From contig JAFLJL010004177.1 of the NCBI GenBank assembly GCA_018398815.1, positions 1-64,000 on the forward strand: 64,000 nt of DNA. Reading direction: 5' to 3'. This DNA comes from Conus ventricosus. Taxonomy: Eukaryota > Mollusca > Gastropoda > Neogastropoda > Conidae. The translations under genes and the position numbers were made by a program. Positions within the stretch are counted from its first letter, which is position 1; each line of letters opens with the position of its first letter. Below are positions 25,381 through 36,619 of this stretch, in pieces. A model generated the notes under the pieces. That model made no database searches and was not told where the DNA came from. It was given only the letters and a program-made list of their open reading frames with translations.

Positions 25381-25503
25381 GTGTGTGTGGTGTGTGTGGT
25401 GTGTGTGTGTGTTGTGTGTATGCTTGTGAGTGTAAGCCTTTGAGTGTGCTTGTGGTGTGTACATGTGTATTGGGTGTTTCAAATGGCTATGGTTGTGTGT
25501 GTG

Positions 25504-25572
<69 letters not shown>

Positions 25573-25585
25573 CTGTGTGTGTTGG
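25310..25585. repeat. (TG)n microsatellite
   Basis: Two long TG blocks (25,315-25,412 and 25,492-25,572) separated by about 80 bp of less regular TG-rich sequence. Confidence 0.95.
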
Positions 25586-25729
25586 AGGGTGGAGGATGTT
25601 GAAATGTACATGTCTTTTTTATCGTGGCCACTTGATTGTGATGTATTTTGCATTGTGTATGTTGGTCTTGTGATACTGTTTATTTTGAATCTATTATAAT
25701 CTTCTCTCTTCTGAGGACTTATAAAGTAT

Positions 25730-25806
25730 TCTTATCATATCATAATCATATCATATATTTCATATCATTTCATTATCATATCTTTCATATCATATATCAT
25801 ATCACT
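25730..25806. repeat. ATCATAT simple repeat
   Basis: Repeated CATATCAT words. Confidence 0.85.
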
Positions 25807-25811
25807 AGTAA

Positions 25812-26020
25812 ACAGTGAACTGTGTACCAAGACCAAAGATGGCTACCGAATCTGCTTCTCGTTTTTCCCCCTTGCCCCCCCCCCCCCTTCCTCCCCTCCC
25901 CACCCTTTTCCTCATTAATTTATGTGATGTTAGACGTGGACCGGTGGTTCTCTATTTAAGTTCAACAACATTAATGTTGCACATGTAGAGTTGAAGTCGG
26001 ATGACAGAGGGTTGGAATAC
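25812..26020 (+). repeat. Dispersed repeat family 2, copy 2
   Basis: See 22,838-23,020. A C-rich insertion with a 13-base C run lies at about 25,860-25,915. Confidence 0.75.
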
Positions 26021-26869
26021 TACTTTAGTCTCACTGAAGACACACTCGGAAAGATTTTTTTTTCTCCAAAGAATCGTTGCTTAAAAGGGGAGTTGTTAAC
26101 TCAAACACTAATCATGTCAACGAAACATTCCCTTTGATCCTTGTGACCAAACTGCAAGTACCAGTTTAAGTCATTCATCTTAGACACAAACTGTTCGAAA
26201 ATAGAGATGTAAACCATATGACTGGCTTCCATGTGTTGCTGGGGAATACTCAGGGCAAAGTACTTCTTGTTTGTTCGTGCAATTTCTGCACTAGTCAAAC
26301 GCGGTACCCAAACTTCCACAGGCCAGAAACACACGCCTACTCTACCTACATACATACTACGTGCCCAGAGCTATTCACCCAAACCTAATACTGGCCCAAA
26401 CCATAGTAGTGCTCATAGTGCCAACGAAACTGCTTCAGCTAATGTGGGGCAAAATTTTTTAAACTAAAATATTTTTGTGGTGAATGCTCATTATATGGGA
26501 TGGGATGAAAGGGGTGTGAGTGTGAGTCATGTGGCCTATTGGTTCACGAACCACTGTCATGCATATGGGCCTGAAAATTATGAATGGCTATGAACAATTC
26601 ACAAGTCATTGGTTATGTTCTAACTGCGGCACACAAACAGATGTGGACAGTCTTTGACTTGCACGGTGTGGACTCTGGACATAGACAATCTTCCAGATCC
26701 CTCAGCTGAAAACATCCTGAAACACACCATCAGAAAGTCACTTTCCAAGCATGAAACCACACATTTTGCTCCACTAAAGCTAGCAGCTAAGACAAACGAC
26801 CGAAAGACCCTTGCGCATTGTCAACATAAAATTTAAGATATGTGATGGTCAAGGGAAGCAGAACTTGGC

Positions 26870-28920
26870 TATCTTTTTGGGATAGTGTAAGACTAGTTAT
26901 ACTGTTTGGTACAGAAACCACCTAGACTCAGAAATCCGAGACTTGAGATCATTGACAAAAAGGACATGGCTACAGGAGTTACCGAAAGGATGAGTAAGTG
27001 GAGGGTGGGGGGGGGGGGGGGGTGTCTTGATTCTTGTGAAAGAACCCTGCATAGTATGGTTAGCCAAGGGAAACTCGAGACCAAAAATGATGAAGCTGGT
27101 GGGTGATGGTGAAAATCAAATGCGTCTCTCGTTGTACACTGTTCGCATTTTCGACCAGACAACAAGGACAAAACAAGCATCTTACAATGGCAAACTCTAT
27201 GGGATAAGAGCGAGTAATATACCAACGCCGTTTTATACTGAGGAGGGGGGGGGGGGGGGGGGGGGGGAGAGGGGTCTAAACTTTCCAGGTTGGGCTGGAC
27301 GAAAAATGCCTGAAAACCCAAAACACAAAATTTTGAGGCCACACACAAATCATGGTCGATCATCAGGATGAACGGATTAAAAGATAGTGACATTTCGACT
27401 CGGAGACAACACACGGGATCTTATCATCACAAATACTCCTGAACTGGTGAAATATAGAATGTTGAACCATACCCGGATATCCGCCATGAATTGGTATACG
27501 CGGAGCTAAATATAGAAAACCCGATAAAAAAAAGACCGAAATTAGAGAGGAACATCAAACTCTACAACAGGCAGACTGGGAAAAATGAGGAAAATCCGCA
27601 AATGAAATAACTGAAGACTTGGATAAAATAAAAGACACTGCAAGCACAGAGGAAACTTGGCAACACTTTAAAACCAAAACATAAAGATCAGAAGAAAAGT
27701 ACATACCACACATGATGTCAGGGCAAACACGAGACAACCCTGGTTTATCCCAGAACTTCGCCATCTAGTTAACAAAAGAGAAGAACCTACTAAAAGTGGC
27801 GAGAAAAAAAGTGGAAGTGAAATTCATAGGGCTAATGCTAGAGTGTGCAGACGTGAGGCACAGAGACATACGAGGAGAGTCTTTGGGACTGTACTGCATC
27901 AGCAGTTCACTGTCTGAAGAAGATGTGGCTGAGATAAACAGACCAGTACCAAAGATTGGGCCTAAATAAAAAAACAGAAATCGAAAACATGGTGTAGCAC
28001 ACGGCTCAGGTGCAATGACGCTAGTTTTAGATGTCAAAGGAGAAAGCAGAATTGCTAAACATCAGTTCTTGTATGCTTTCAGTGATGGTAAGCAGTACTC
28101 CCGAGATGAATATGAAAAGAAATGCAGGACCAGGATGGGATACTTCCTGTGCTAGTAGTCCTCATAGTGACAGACGAAGGCGTGTGTAGTCAGCTGTAGT
28201 TCCTCAATTGACAAAAGCTAGTGGTCAGATACTTAAGGCTCGAGAATCCTCATGGAACTCTCACAGAACTAGCGCCCACACTCACCATCATCTTCAGGTC
28301 CTCCCTTTGCACCGAGTCCTTCAGGTTATCCTTCAGGCTGGAGAGATGCCCTAGTCTCACCATTTTTCATAAAAGGGAGGAGCATTACAACTGCCAATTA
28401 CAGTCAGTGTCTCTAGCCTGCACTGTAGCAAACTCCTGGAACATTTTGTCGTCCACTCCATGATGGAACACCTGAGACTATGAGGATACTCCATGTCATC
28501 AGCTACATGGCTTTAGGAAAGAACAGATATGCGAACCAGCTGCGTAGACACTAGTTGAAGGAATTAACTACAAACTTAGTAGATGGATTTTAGACAGACA
28601 TGCTAACCATGACTTTGCGAAAGCATTTGATAAAGTAAATCACAGCCTCTTTCCATAAACTCCATGCTACAGCATCAAGGGCAATATTTCCACAGATGGA
28701 TCGAAAGTTCCTATCTAGCAGGCGCCAAGCTGTTGATGTTGATGGAGAGAAGCAGGAAGTTTTCCAGTGTCAAGTGCTGGAGTACCCACAGGGCTCAGTT
28801 TTAGGACATGCCTTTTTTGGTCAATGACCTACCCAAAGAAGCTAAACTCAAAAGTAAAGAATCTTTGCTGTGATACAGCAATACTCAAACTGTAACAGGA
28901 TTGTACGACATACACCAGCT
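26870..28920 (+). mobile_element. Non-LTR retrotransposon (EN-RT ORF2), CR1-like, degenerate
   Basis: Endonuclease to RT on the plus strand. The frame VLILVKEPCIVWLAKGNSRP near 27,020 is an endonuclease block. LNFPGW near 27,275 sits at the GDFN-like block, and LGDNTRDLIITNTPELV at about 27,400-27,452 is the C-terminal endonuclease DLI block. The linker KSANEITEDLDKIKDTAST follows near 27,597. RT blocks are LAPTLTIIFRSSLCTESF (near 28,270), a GFRKEQIC block near 28,513, DFAKAFDKVNHSL (near 28,612) and a G-x-PxG block near 28,785. The catalytic box near 28,862-28,885 reads CCDTAI out of the usual frame, apparently one base short. Poly-G runs of 16 (27,007) and 23 (27,245) interrupt the endonuclease. 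The copy is dead as given. Confidence 0.88.
27245..27267. repeat. Poly-G run (23) inside a LINE endonuclease
   Basis: Uninterrupted G. A 16-base run lies upstream at 27,007-27,022. Both fall inside the endonuclease region of the 26.9-28.9 kb LINE. Confidence 0.95.
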
Positions 28921-28959
28921 ACAGAATATGCAAAATTAGGTAAGGTAAAAGTCACATTT

Positions 28960-29245
28960 CCATTCAAAACCATCCCCATCACCCACCCACCCCCCACCAT
29001 TCCCAACACCTCTCCACAACCCCACCCATTACCACTATCATATCTACCTCCCACACTTTACACCTTTTTCCCCATTCCATTCCCCAAACCCACCACCCCC
29101 CCCCCACCCCCCCCCCCCCCCCCCCAAACCCCCCCAAAAAACCCACACAAACCCCAACCCCCCCCCCCCCCAACCCCCAAAATCACCCACCCTAAAAAAA
29201 CTAACCATTCCTTTATCCCCCTAAACCACTTTCCCCTTCGGACAA
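28960..29245. repeat. C-rich low-complexity tract
   Basis: The plus strand is C/A/T-rich with long C runs (for example about 29,107-29,125 and 29,158-29,171). It follows directly on the LINE RT. Poly-Pro and poly-Gly frames are artefacts. Confidence 0.9.
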
Positions 29246-29584
29246 ACACGTGGACAACATAGTGTCAAAGGAAGGATCACACTAGGAATTCTCCCCCGTC
29301 GATAAACCTTAAGATAGGCCTCTATTAGGCTCAGAGAGAAGCTTACTACTTGGAAATCGCATGCATTTGCATCTTAACCCAACAAATGGTTTGATTTGTA
29401 TTACTATTGTTCTTGTTGTGTTTGTTTGTTTTGTTGTTTTTGTGTGTGTGTGCAGGTGGTGAATCATTCTGGTGTTAATGATCAACTGAACATGGCGGCA
29501 ATGAAAGCGACAACATGTAAAGATAACCTGTTGGTGAATGTGTGTGTCATTAATTTCAGCGTTCATTTCCGTTCCTGAGACACT

Positions 29585-30425
29585 CTCATCACCCGATCAT
29601 GACGACAGGGTGAAGACCAGTGTCTATAGGAAACCCAACCAACACTGGACCAATATCTGAACTTTCACTCAACCTCCACCTCAACACAAGAGATCTGTTG
29701 CTTTACACCGTTATGCACCAGAGCCTCTGTACTGTGACTCCATAAGGAGGAAAGAGCTGAAATAAGAAGAACACATCAAGGACTGCCCTTTCGCTAACTG
29801 GATACCCTGCATGGATGTGGGACAACCCTCGAGTTCCCTACCCTTTTGTAACAGATTCGGACAGTGCGAAAGTTGGGGATCCATTACATTAAAGGAGTTT
29901 CAGAGCGTTGGCCAGGACCTAACCAACAACATGGATGCAGATGTGTTCCACAAACCACCAATTCCCTACGCCAGCAACTGACCCATTTTAAAGACAAAAC
30001 GGACCCCCTCAAAGCGGTTTGGTGTGGTGTAGTGTACCAGGTAGGGTGTCATGACTGTGCCAATACCTACATTGACGAGACAGCCAAAGACACTCACCGC
30101 CAGTCTACAGGATCACCAAAAACGATCTACTTCTGCCATACACGGAAATACACCTACAAGCCACTGGCCTCAGTTTCAGCCCCAAGAACAACAAGATCTT
30201 ACTCTTCAGAGCCCTTTCTCACAAAAAGAAAAGTTAAAGATGCCATCGAAATCAAGACTAGACACCCAGACTGAACAGAGATCAAGGTTTTGAATTACCC
30301 CCATCTACAATCAGATCTGACAAAACTATTCACCCCACACAACAGTGCCACATTAGGACTCACTGCCACAACAGCCAAACAGTGAGCTGAGAAAGACAGG
30401 GCGACCCTGCGAAATATTTCTCAAA
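29585..30425 (+). mobile_element. Penelope-like element: RT C-terminus and GIY-YIG endonuclease, degenerate
   Basis: RVKTSVYRKPNQ near 29,608 matches the RT-thumb TSVYRKPTxxDxYL block of Penelope-like elements. About 400 bp on, the frame at 29,864-30,274 gives VVYQVGCHDCANTYIDETA, the GIY-YIG block with its paired cysteines. The usual YIGET reads YIDET, a glycine-to-aspartate change in a normally invariant turn. Downstream, KRKVKDAIEIKTRHP matches the C-terminal end of the endonuclease domain. The upstream two thirds of RT is not recognisable, so this is a 5'-truncated, mutated copy. Confidence 0.87.
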
Positions 30426-30429
30426 GTAA

Positions 30430-32150
30430 GTCTTGATTCTGAGTCTATATTTTTTATTAGTCAATTGCAGCGATTCTAACACGAGATCGTTTGTTCAACT
30501 TCTAGTGCAAGGATCTCAGAATAGAATGATAAAACTTCTAGACATTTGCAAGAAAAGACTATGCAACCACTGGATTCTCCATATCTGATGATGAGGCTTG
30601 CAATGCATTCCAGATGGGTTTACGGCCAGAAGACGGCTACCAATCATGACTGTTACATAGTTACACTAAAAACATTGATAGATGGAATCTTCTTCAGAAT
30701 CACACACAATACGCTAGAGCAAGAAGTCTGAGCGTTTTTTCTGGCCAGTGGAAACAATTATCTTCTAAACCAGTCGCATATTTTGCATCAAAGGGGATTG
30801 AAAGCATAAAATACAGAATGCTGGACAACAGACCTACATCTAAGTTTGAACGTTGGAAGGATGGAGCGCAGTTCATTGAAGTTAATGAGCACAAAAAAGA
30901 CGAGAATACTATTGTGCAGAATCAGAGGGTTGACCTGTTTGCCTGTTGAAGACAGTATCACCCTTCTAGTCGTTTAAGAGTATGACAGAGATCCGGCAGC
31001 AATGCAGAGTAAGACGGTGCGTAAAAGAGAGATCAAGATAACCGGAAAGGTCAATAAGACAGAATTTGACAGTCTCTTTAAGAACTGAAAGAGGTGTTTC
31101 TGCTGCAGAAGATTTTGAGACTAGTCCAGACTGTGTGATACATATACCTCTGAATTGAACGAGACAGACCACCAAATACATTATGGGGTGAAAAGCTAAA
31201 ACCGGAAGGTGGAGGACGGTGAGAAATTACGGGCTCTGATTGTCACTTGCTTCCACATCACAGAACAGGTTGGGGAGTTGCAGTCTTTGCTGTGTACCCG
31301 TTCAGAAGATGAATACTGGGCTGGGCTGTCATTCTAGGTACGAGCTTGGCTCAACCTCATGCTTGAAAGATGTTCCCTGTATCTACAGGACAGTACTAAC
31401 CAAATGACTTCGGATAATCTGAAAGTCTGCATGGCCACCAACAGATGATTTCTAAAGCAAAGTGATATCCTACCATACCATTTTCAGATTTTCTTTAAAA
31501 TATCTATTGGCTGGCCAACACACAAGACCCACACTCTCAAAAGCTAACAAAGGGACTCATTACTCACTCTTCCAGGACATCCTCAGAGCAGTCACTATGG
31601 TCACAGGAAGCTGCAAAATCACATTCTTTTGGTGGAATGACATTGCGTCAAGGATTCAAAAGTGAGCAGCTCTCGTGACCGTGATAAACTGGCTTGGACA
31701 TTTTAATACTTACCGGTTCACACCGCGTCACAAACTCATAGTCCAAATGAGTTATTTTTCTTGGGAACAACAGAAAACGTGTTCAAGTGGGTCCCTACGG
31801 TACATTGTTGGATCCCTTAGGTTTAATGGGAATTGTTTTTAAAACACTGTACAGCTGATCAATGGTGGGACCCTTTCAATATACCGACATAAGAATCAGA
31901 AAGTTGACTTGGTTCGCTATTATGGAAGAGAATAAGAAGAAGTATTAGGAATTTATGTCAATTCTGATACGAAAGTTGTTTGTCTTATGCTGGTTGTAGT
32001 ATGTCTATTAAATTCTACAGCCGAAAAAATCAGTTGTGTATTTAAAGACTTCACTACTACCGAATCCAGTGCAGCATGGAGAAAATCTACTCAGAATTAC
32101 AATGCTCTGGTTTGTAATCCATTAAATCAAGATGAGTTTGTCTGTCACGT
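30430..32150. other. Unassigned segment
   Basis: Short frames (up to about 67 codons) with no recognised family, for example 30,546-30,731 and 31,462-31,665 on the plus strand. Parts read smoothly across single-base shifts, hinting at an old coding sequence, but I cannot name it. Confidence 0.25.
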
Positions 32151-32159
32151 TTCTGTTCG

Positions 32160-32760
32160 CTTCTACACGGCCACATTTTGGGGCCGCTCGCAACCAAATT
32201 TAGTATCAAGTATATCCTGGTGTCCTACAAACTGCAATGTTGGGGTCGGCGATCACGTGACGCATTGCGTCGTGACGAAATTTGCGGTCCTGAGGACACA
32301 AAACTGGACATCGGACCACTACACGGCCACAGTTTTAGGCCGATCGCACCAAATTTGCGTAATTCAAGTATCCTTGTTTGTCTACAATCAGCTACGTTTG
32401 GTCGGCGATCACGTGATGCATGCGTTCGTGACGCAGTTTGCGTCTACAGACGCAAAACTGAACAAAATGACACTACACGGCACCACAGTTTAGGCCGATC
32501 GCCACCAAATTTAAGTATCATGTATCGTGGTTTGTCATACATACAGCAACGTTGGGTCGGCGTTCCACGGACGCATTGCGTCATGACGCTGTTTGCGTCC
32601 AATACGCAAAATGCTGTACAACTGAACACTAACGGCCACAGTTTTTATGCCGATCGACACCTAATTTTGGTATCAAGTATCCTTGGTTTCCTACAAAACA
32701 GCAAACGTTGGGTCGGCGAGCACATTCCACAAACGCAATACTGAACATCGGAGCAAGACA
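32160..32760. repeat. Satellite of about 150-bp units, four copies
   Basis: Units start near 32,163, 32,316, 32,466 and 32,621. Each carries ACGGCCACAGTTT, GCCGATCGCACC-like, a TATCAAGTATCCTTG-like word, GTCGGCGATCACGTGA and GACGCATTGCGTCGTGACG-like words. The last unit is shorter. Long open frames across it (up to 188 codons) arise because the unit is near a multiple of three; they are not genes. Confidence 0.9.
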
Positions 32761-32828
32761 CTTTGCAGGGTTTCTACGTACTAAATGGGATACTTTTATG
32801 TTTGCATCTTGTCTTTCTTTAACTGATG

Positions 32829-33062
32829 TCAGCAGATCTTCATATGGTTCGATGTTCTACTGATGGTTTGGTGCACTTGTCCGCTGGTGATATATCTGAT
32901 GTTTAGTATCTTACGGTAGCTCTCATTTCCATGGCTTGAATCCAGATCCACTGTGGGTCTCCATGTCTCATAAGCATGCAGAAAAATGGAATATACCTGT
33001 GCATGCAAGCACATGAACGTTTGTTTCATGCAATGGCATTGTTTGCAATGCTTATATTGTCT
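32829..33062 (-). pseudogene. C-terminal scrap of a non-LTR retrotransposon RT
   Basis: The minus frame at 32,829-33,029 contains ETWRPTVDLDSSHGNESY and RKILNIRYI, matching the post-RT region (the GCETW - YRKLL - ISY blocks) of LINE proteins. It stops where the satellite starts. No RT catalytic block was found just upstream. Confidence 0.75.
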
Positions 33063-33064
33063 TT

Positions 33065-33960
33065 ACTGCCTAATTTGACTTGATCTTTTACTGATGATGA
33101 TGGATCATTGATGTGGTATGTGTCTGATGTAAGATTTCATCATGGTTGAGGTACAGAAAAGCAGTAGGAAACTGTAAGAAAGACCTTGACAGCAGAAAAT
33201 CTTCAAAGAAGCACCACCCCCATTCTATAAACCACTTTCCATCCCTTTCTACAAGGATTGTGGCCCAGGAGTCCTTATACTCTACGGCCAAGTCTCCTGG
33301 ATGCCCTTCTGTTTCAGACAGGTTTTGTTTTTTTTTGGCGCTACTGTGATTTGTATCTGCACCTCCTACTTACTCGGGCGCTTCATGGGCAGGTCGCTTG
33401 TGGGAATGTCCCACCCACTTAAGTTTCAGACACCAGAAATTACCTTTCCCATACACGTGGGTGCAAATGCATTCTTTACTGCATTCATACTTTTACTTGG
33501 TGTTTCATTTATCAAGTCAAGTATTACTCATTTAATCATGCTGAAATTTCATGACTTTGTTAATAAAAGGTCCAAACATATGCTGCCCAAAACGATGCAA
33601 TTTCGTCACTCAATACACAAAAAACAGAACATCGTTAAATCTCATGCAGTTCACTTTTGTTCCTCCTTGACCAAATCCAGCTTAAATTCTCTTCAGCTGC
33701 CATTGCCCTCGGGGATTCCGATCCTCTTCTTACCAGTAATCTAAACTGTTTCTTGAGATATAGGGAGATTATATTACAGCCCCACCCCCACCCCTTCCTC
33801 CAACCCTCATGATGTGGGCTTGGACTTCATGGCCCGATTTCCTTCAAGTCTCTCGCTAGGTTGGCGACATCTCAGACTTGTCGACTAATTTTCACTTGCC
33901 TTTCTGTTTTCAATGGCATAGTGTGCTTCAATCAGTATGTTTGCGGTTTCTCTGCTGTGT
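33065..33960. other. Unassigned segment
   Basis: A plus-strand frame at 33,301-33,744 (147 codons) has several hydrophobic stretches but no family or conserved motif, and the minus strand reads equally open. I do not call a gene. Confidence 0.2.
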
Positions 33961-33965
33961 TGACA

Positions 33966-34195
33966 TACACACACGTCCGCGCAGATACGACATGATTCAG
34001 CTACATAAACTACAAAACACACACATCAAACACAACTCACACAACCACACACACTGACTACACGACACACACACTTTCACACCACCACACTCATCACCAC
34101 CTCACACCACACACACACACACCACACCACAAGTACAACACAAACTCACACACACAACACACACACAACTCACGTCACCAACAATCAAACACACA
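33966..34195. repeat. Degenerate (CA)n tract
   Basis: CA-rich with CACACCACAC and ACAACACA variants. Confidence 0.85.
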
Positions 34196-34199
34196 CTAC

Positions 34200-36235
34200 G
34201 CAGCCGAATACAGACTGAAATGAAACTTTTTGGGCGAGTTTTTAAAGGATAAGTTTGGCATAAGCCCCATTTCACCTCTCCTTTGGATATGTTGATTTAC
34301 CATAGGGGGTGAAATTCAGTGTTTTCATGATATTTTGTCAGAATTTCGTATAGGATGTCCGATGGCTGAACTGGAGTGACTATCCAAGTACGACCGTTTC
34401 GTTGTATAGACCTTGAAGTCATAGGAGCTGTGAAAAAAAGTTTTGTTACCGACATTGACAAATATCTCAATATAATTAACAGCAATTTAGATTCGGTTAA
34501 CACATTGGTGACTGACAAGGTAGGATAAACTTCAAATAATTCTTTAATAGCCCTCTATGCAAAACAAAAAGCAAGAACATGCCGTACATATTTTTCATGT
34601 CCTAACTCTTGAGGCGTAGCGAAAGGAACTTTCCGAGTGGCCGTTATGCAAACCCATGTTGATTCCACGCGGCACTTATTGTGTAAATATAACAGAACAT
34701 ACTGAAGAAGACTGTAGCTTTACAAGTCTTAAAAAAATTGTGATATGCAGTTAAAAAATCTTCATGTGCATGATTTGACAGTGCATATAATAAAAGATGT
34801 GTGAACTCTAATCGCAATTAGTTGTAAGTATCTCTGATGTTCATTGACAAAGTGTCATAGTATACGATTTTCCCTTCAGAAAGGCTGTGATTATACTGGA
34901 TAAAACCATTTGTCCATTTCGCATTCTTCATTCTCTTTCTCCATGTATGTGCCCACGCATGAGCTGTGTATGTGTGTGAATTCTCGCGCACCAACAGTAA
35001 GACGTGCTATGATATACTATATGTAGCGGAAGCACAAACGAAACGTCAGAGGCGCACGCAGAAGAGAGAGGGAAGCGAGAGTAGAAGGGAGTGAATAGAG
35101 GAAAAGTGTGATGAGAGAATTGAGATGAGAGAGAGCGAGATGGAGTCGAGAGAGAGAGAGAGAGGCATATCCACATATGTGGTAATTTCCTTTAATTTGC
35201 AGATAGTAAAGAAAACACCGAAAACAAAAATATAAACATAAATAAGCCTAAAAAAATGATTATGTCATTGTCTGTGGCGTCTATTTGCCCAATATCTCTA
35301 CGTACGCGAAAGTATGTCCCATTACATTGTGTCATACCTTCCACGGACGCAGAATATTATGCAAAATTAAGAAGGTAGCGATATCAGATGACGAGAATTG
35401 GTGTGCTGAATTCGACTCAAAAGTGTACAGTCTGCTGGGAAACGTTCAATGATACAAATTGGGAAATAGGTGGTCGTAACACAATGTATCCGACGAAGAT
35501 ACCCATTACCATGTTCAGGAAAAATCAAATTCCATCATTCCAAATTGTGTCTTGAAATGTGCATGATACACACATCCGTCCCCATCTGAAGCCTCTCTTA
35601 TCGTCCCTCATTCTGTCCAACCCCCAGCCCCTCCATCCTAACCTCCTTTCGTCTGCTCACCCAGGCACATAGAATGACCAAATGTGAAAACAGTGTCTGC
35701 TTCTTCGCACAAATATCCATGATCACGAAGGGATCTGCATTGAAATGGTTATAACACTGGATGCGGAGCTGACGGGTCGTCAATTCGCAACACCCATGAC
35801 GTCAAAATCTTCTCAGTCTAGCAGTGAATGGAAGGTCAAGACAGCGAAGGGAGAGGGATAGGCCCGTCTTCATAATACAGTGCTCTAAACCTGGTGAAAA
35901 TCTAACAGGACCCTAAGGTTATTAAGAAATGGGACTTGATTTCTTTTTTTATTTCAGCCACGACCACAGATGCCAACAAATTCTGTTCAGATTACTGCCG
36001 GCACATGTTGCAACGAATTTCAAGCTAAACGATGGAATCGTCCTCGGAAAAGCAGTGGTTATTCAAAAAGCATGAGCATGTGCCTTGTTTACCTGTTCTG
36101 ATCGCTTCTCAATGGATCCTGAGTCTGACGCGTGTGTTGAGGTATTACATGAGGTCTCGATGATCATGGAAATCTGCATCATCAGTTTTCCCACACGGTA
36201 AAAGGATTAAAGATGCATTTGCTATAGTAACAGTA
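34200..36235. other. Unassigned segment with a GA-rich patch
   Basis: A GA-rich patch lies at about 35,060-35,164. A minus-strand frame at 34,297-34,518 (73 codons) was not recognised. No other feature was supported. Confidence 0.3.
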
Positions 36236-36339
36236 GTAAGCTTTATTTATTTATTTATTTATTTTTCAAATAACTGGATACGAAGGAAAGGTAGAGAGTT
36301 GCTCAGAGATTGTAATGTTGTCTTGCATTTGGGTTATGG

Positions 36340-36372
36340 TGACAAGGAACGTGTGTGTGTTGTGTGTGTGTG

Positions 36373-36437
<65 letters not shown>

Positions 36438-36519
36438 GTCTGTGTCTGTGTGTGTGTGTGTGTATGTGCTGTGCGTCTGTGTGTCGTGTGTGGTATTGTG
36501 TGTGGTTGTGTGTGTGTGA

Positions 36520-36582
<63 letters not shown>

Positions 36583-36618
36583 TGGTGTGTGTGTGTGTTG
36601 TGTGTGTTGTGTGTCTTA
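36340..36618. repeat. (TG)n microsatellite
   Basis: Long TG repeat with CTGTG interruptions. A short (TTTA)n block lies just upstream at 36,243-36,263. Confidence 0.95.
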
Positions 36619-36619
36619 C

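Noticed and set aside
25159..25673. 135- and 164-codon frames
   Set aside because: Both strands of a TG/CA microsatellite are open; not genes.
31987..32744. 168- and 188-codon overlapping plus-strand frames
   Set aside because: They run across a tandem satellite whose unit is near a multiple of three; both frames are open and share no known family.
33301..33744. 147-codon frame with hydrophobic stretches
   Set aside because: No family, no conserved motif, no Kozak or splice context that could be judged; the complementary strand is equally open.
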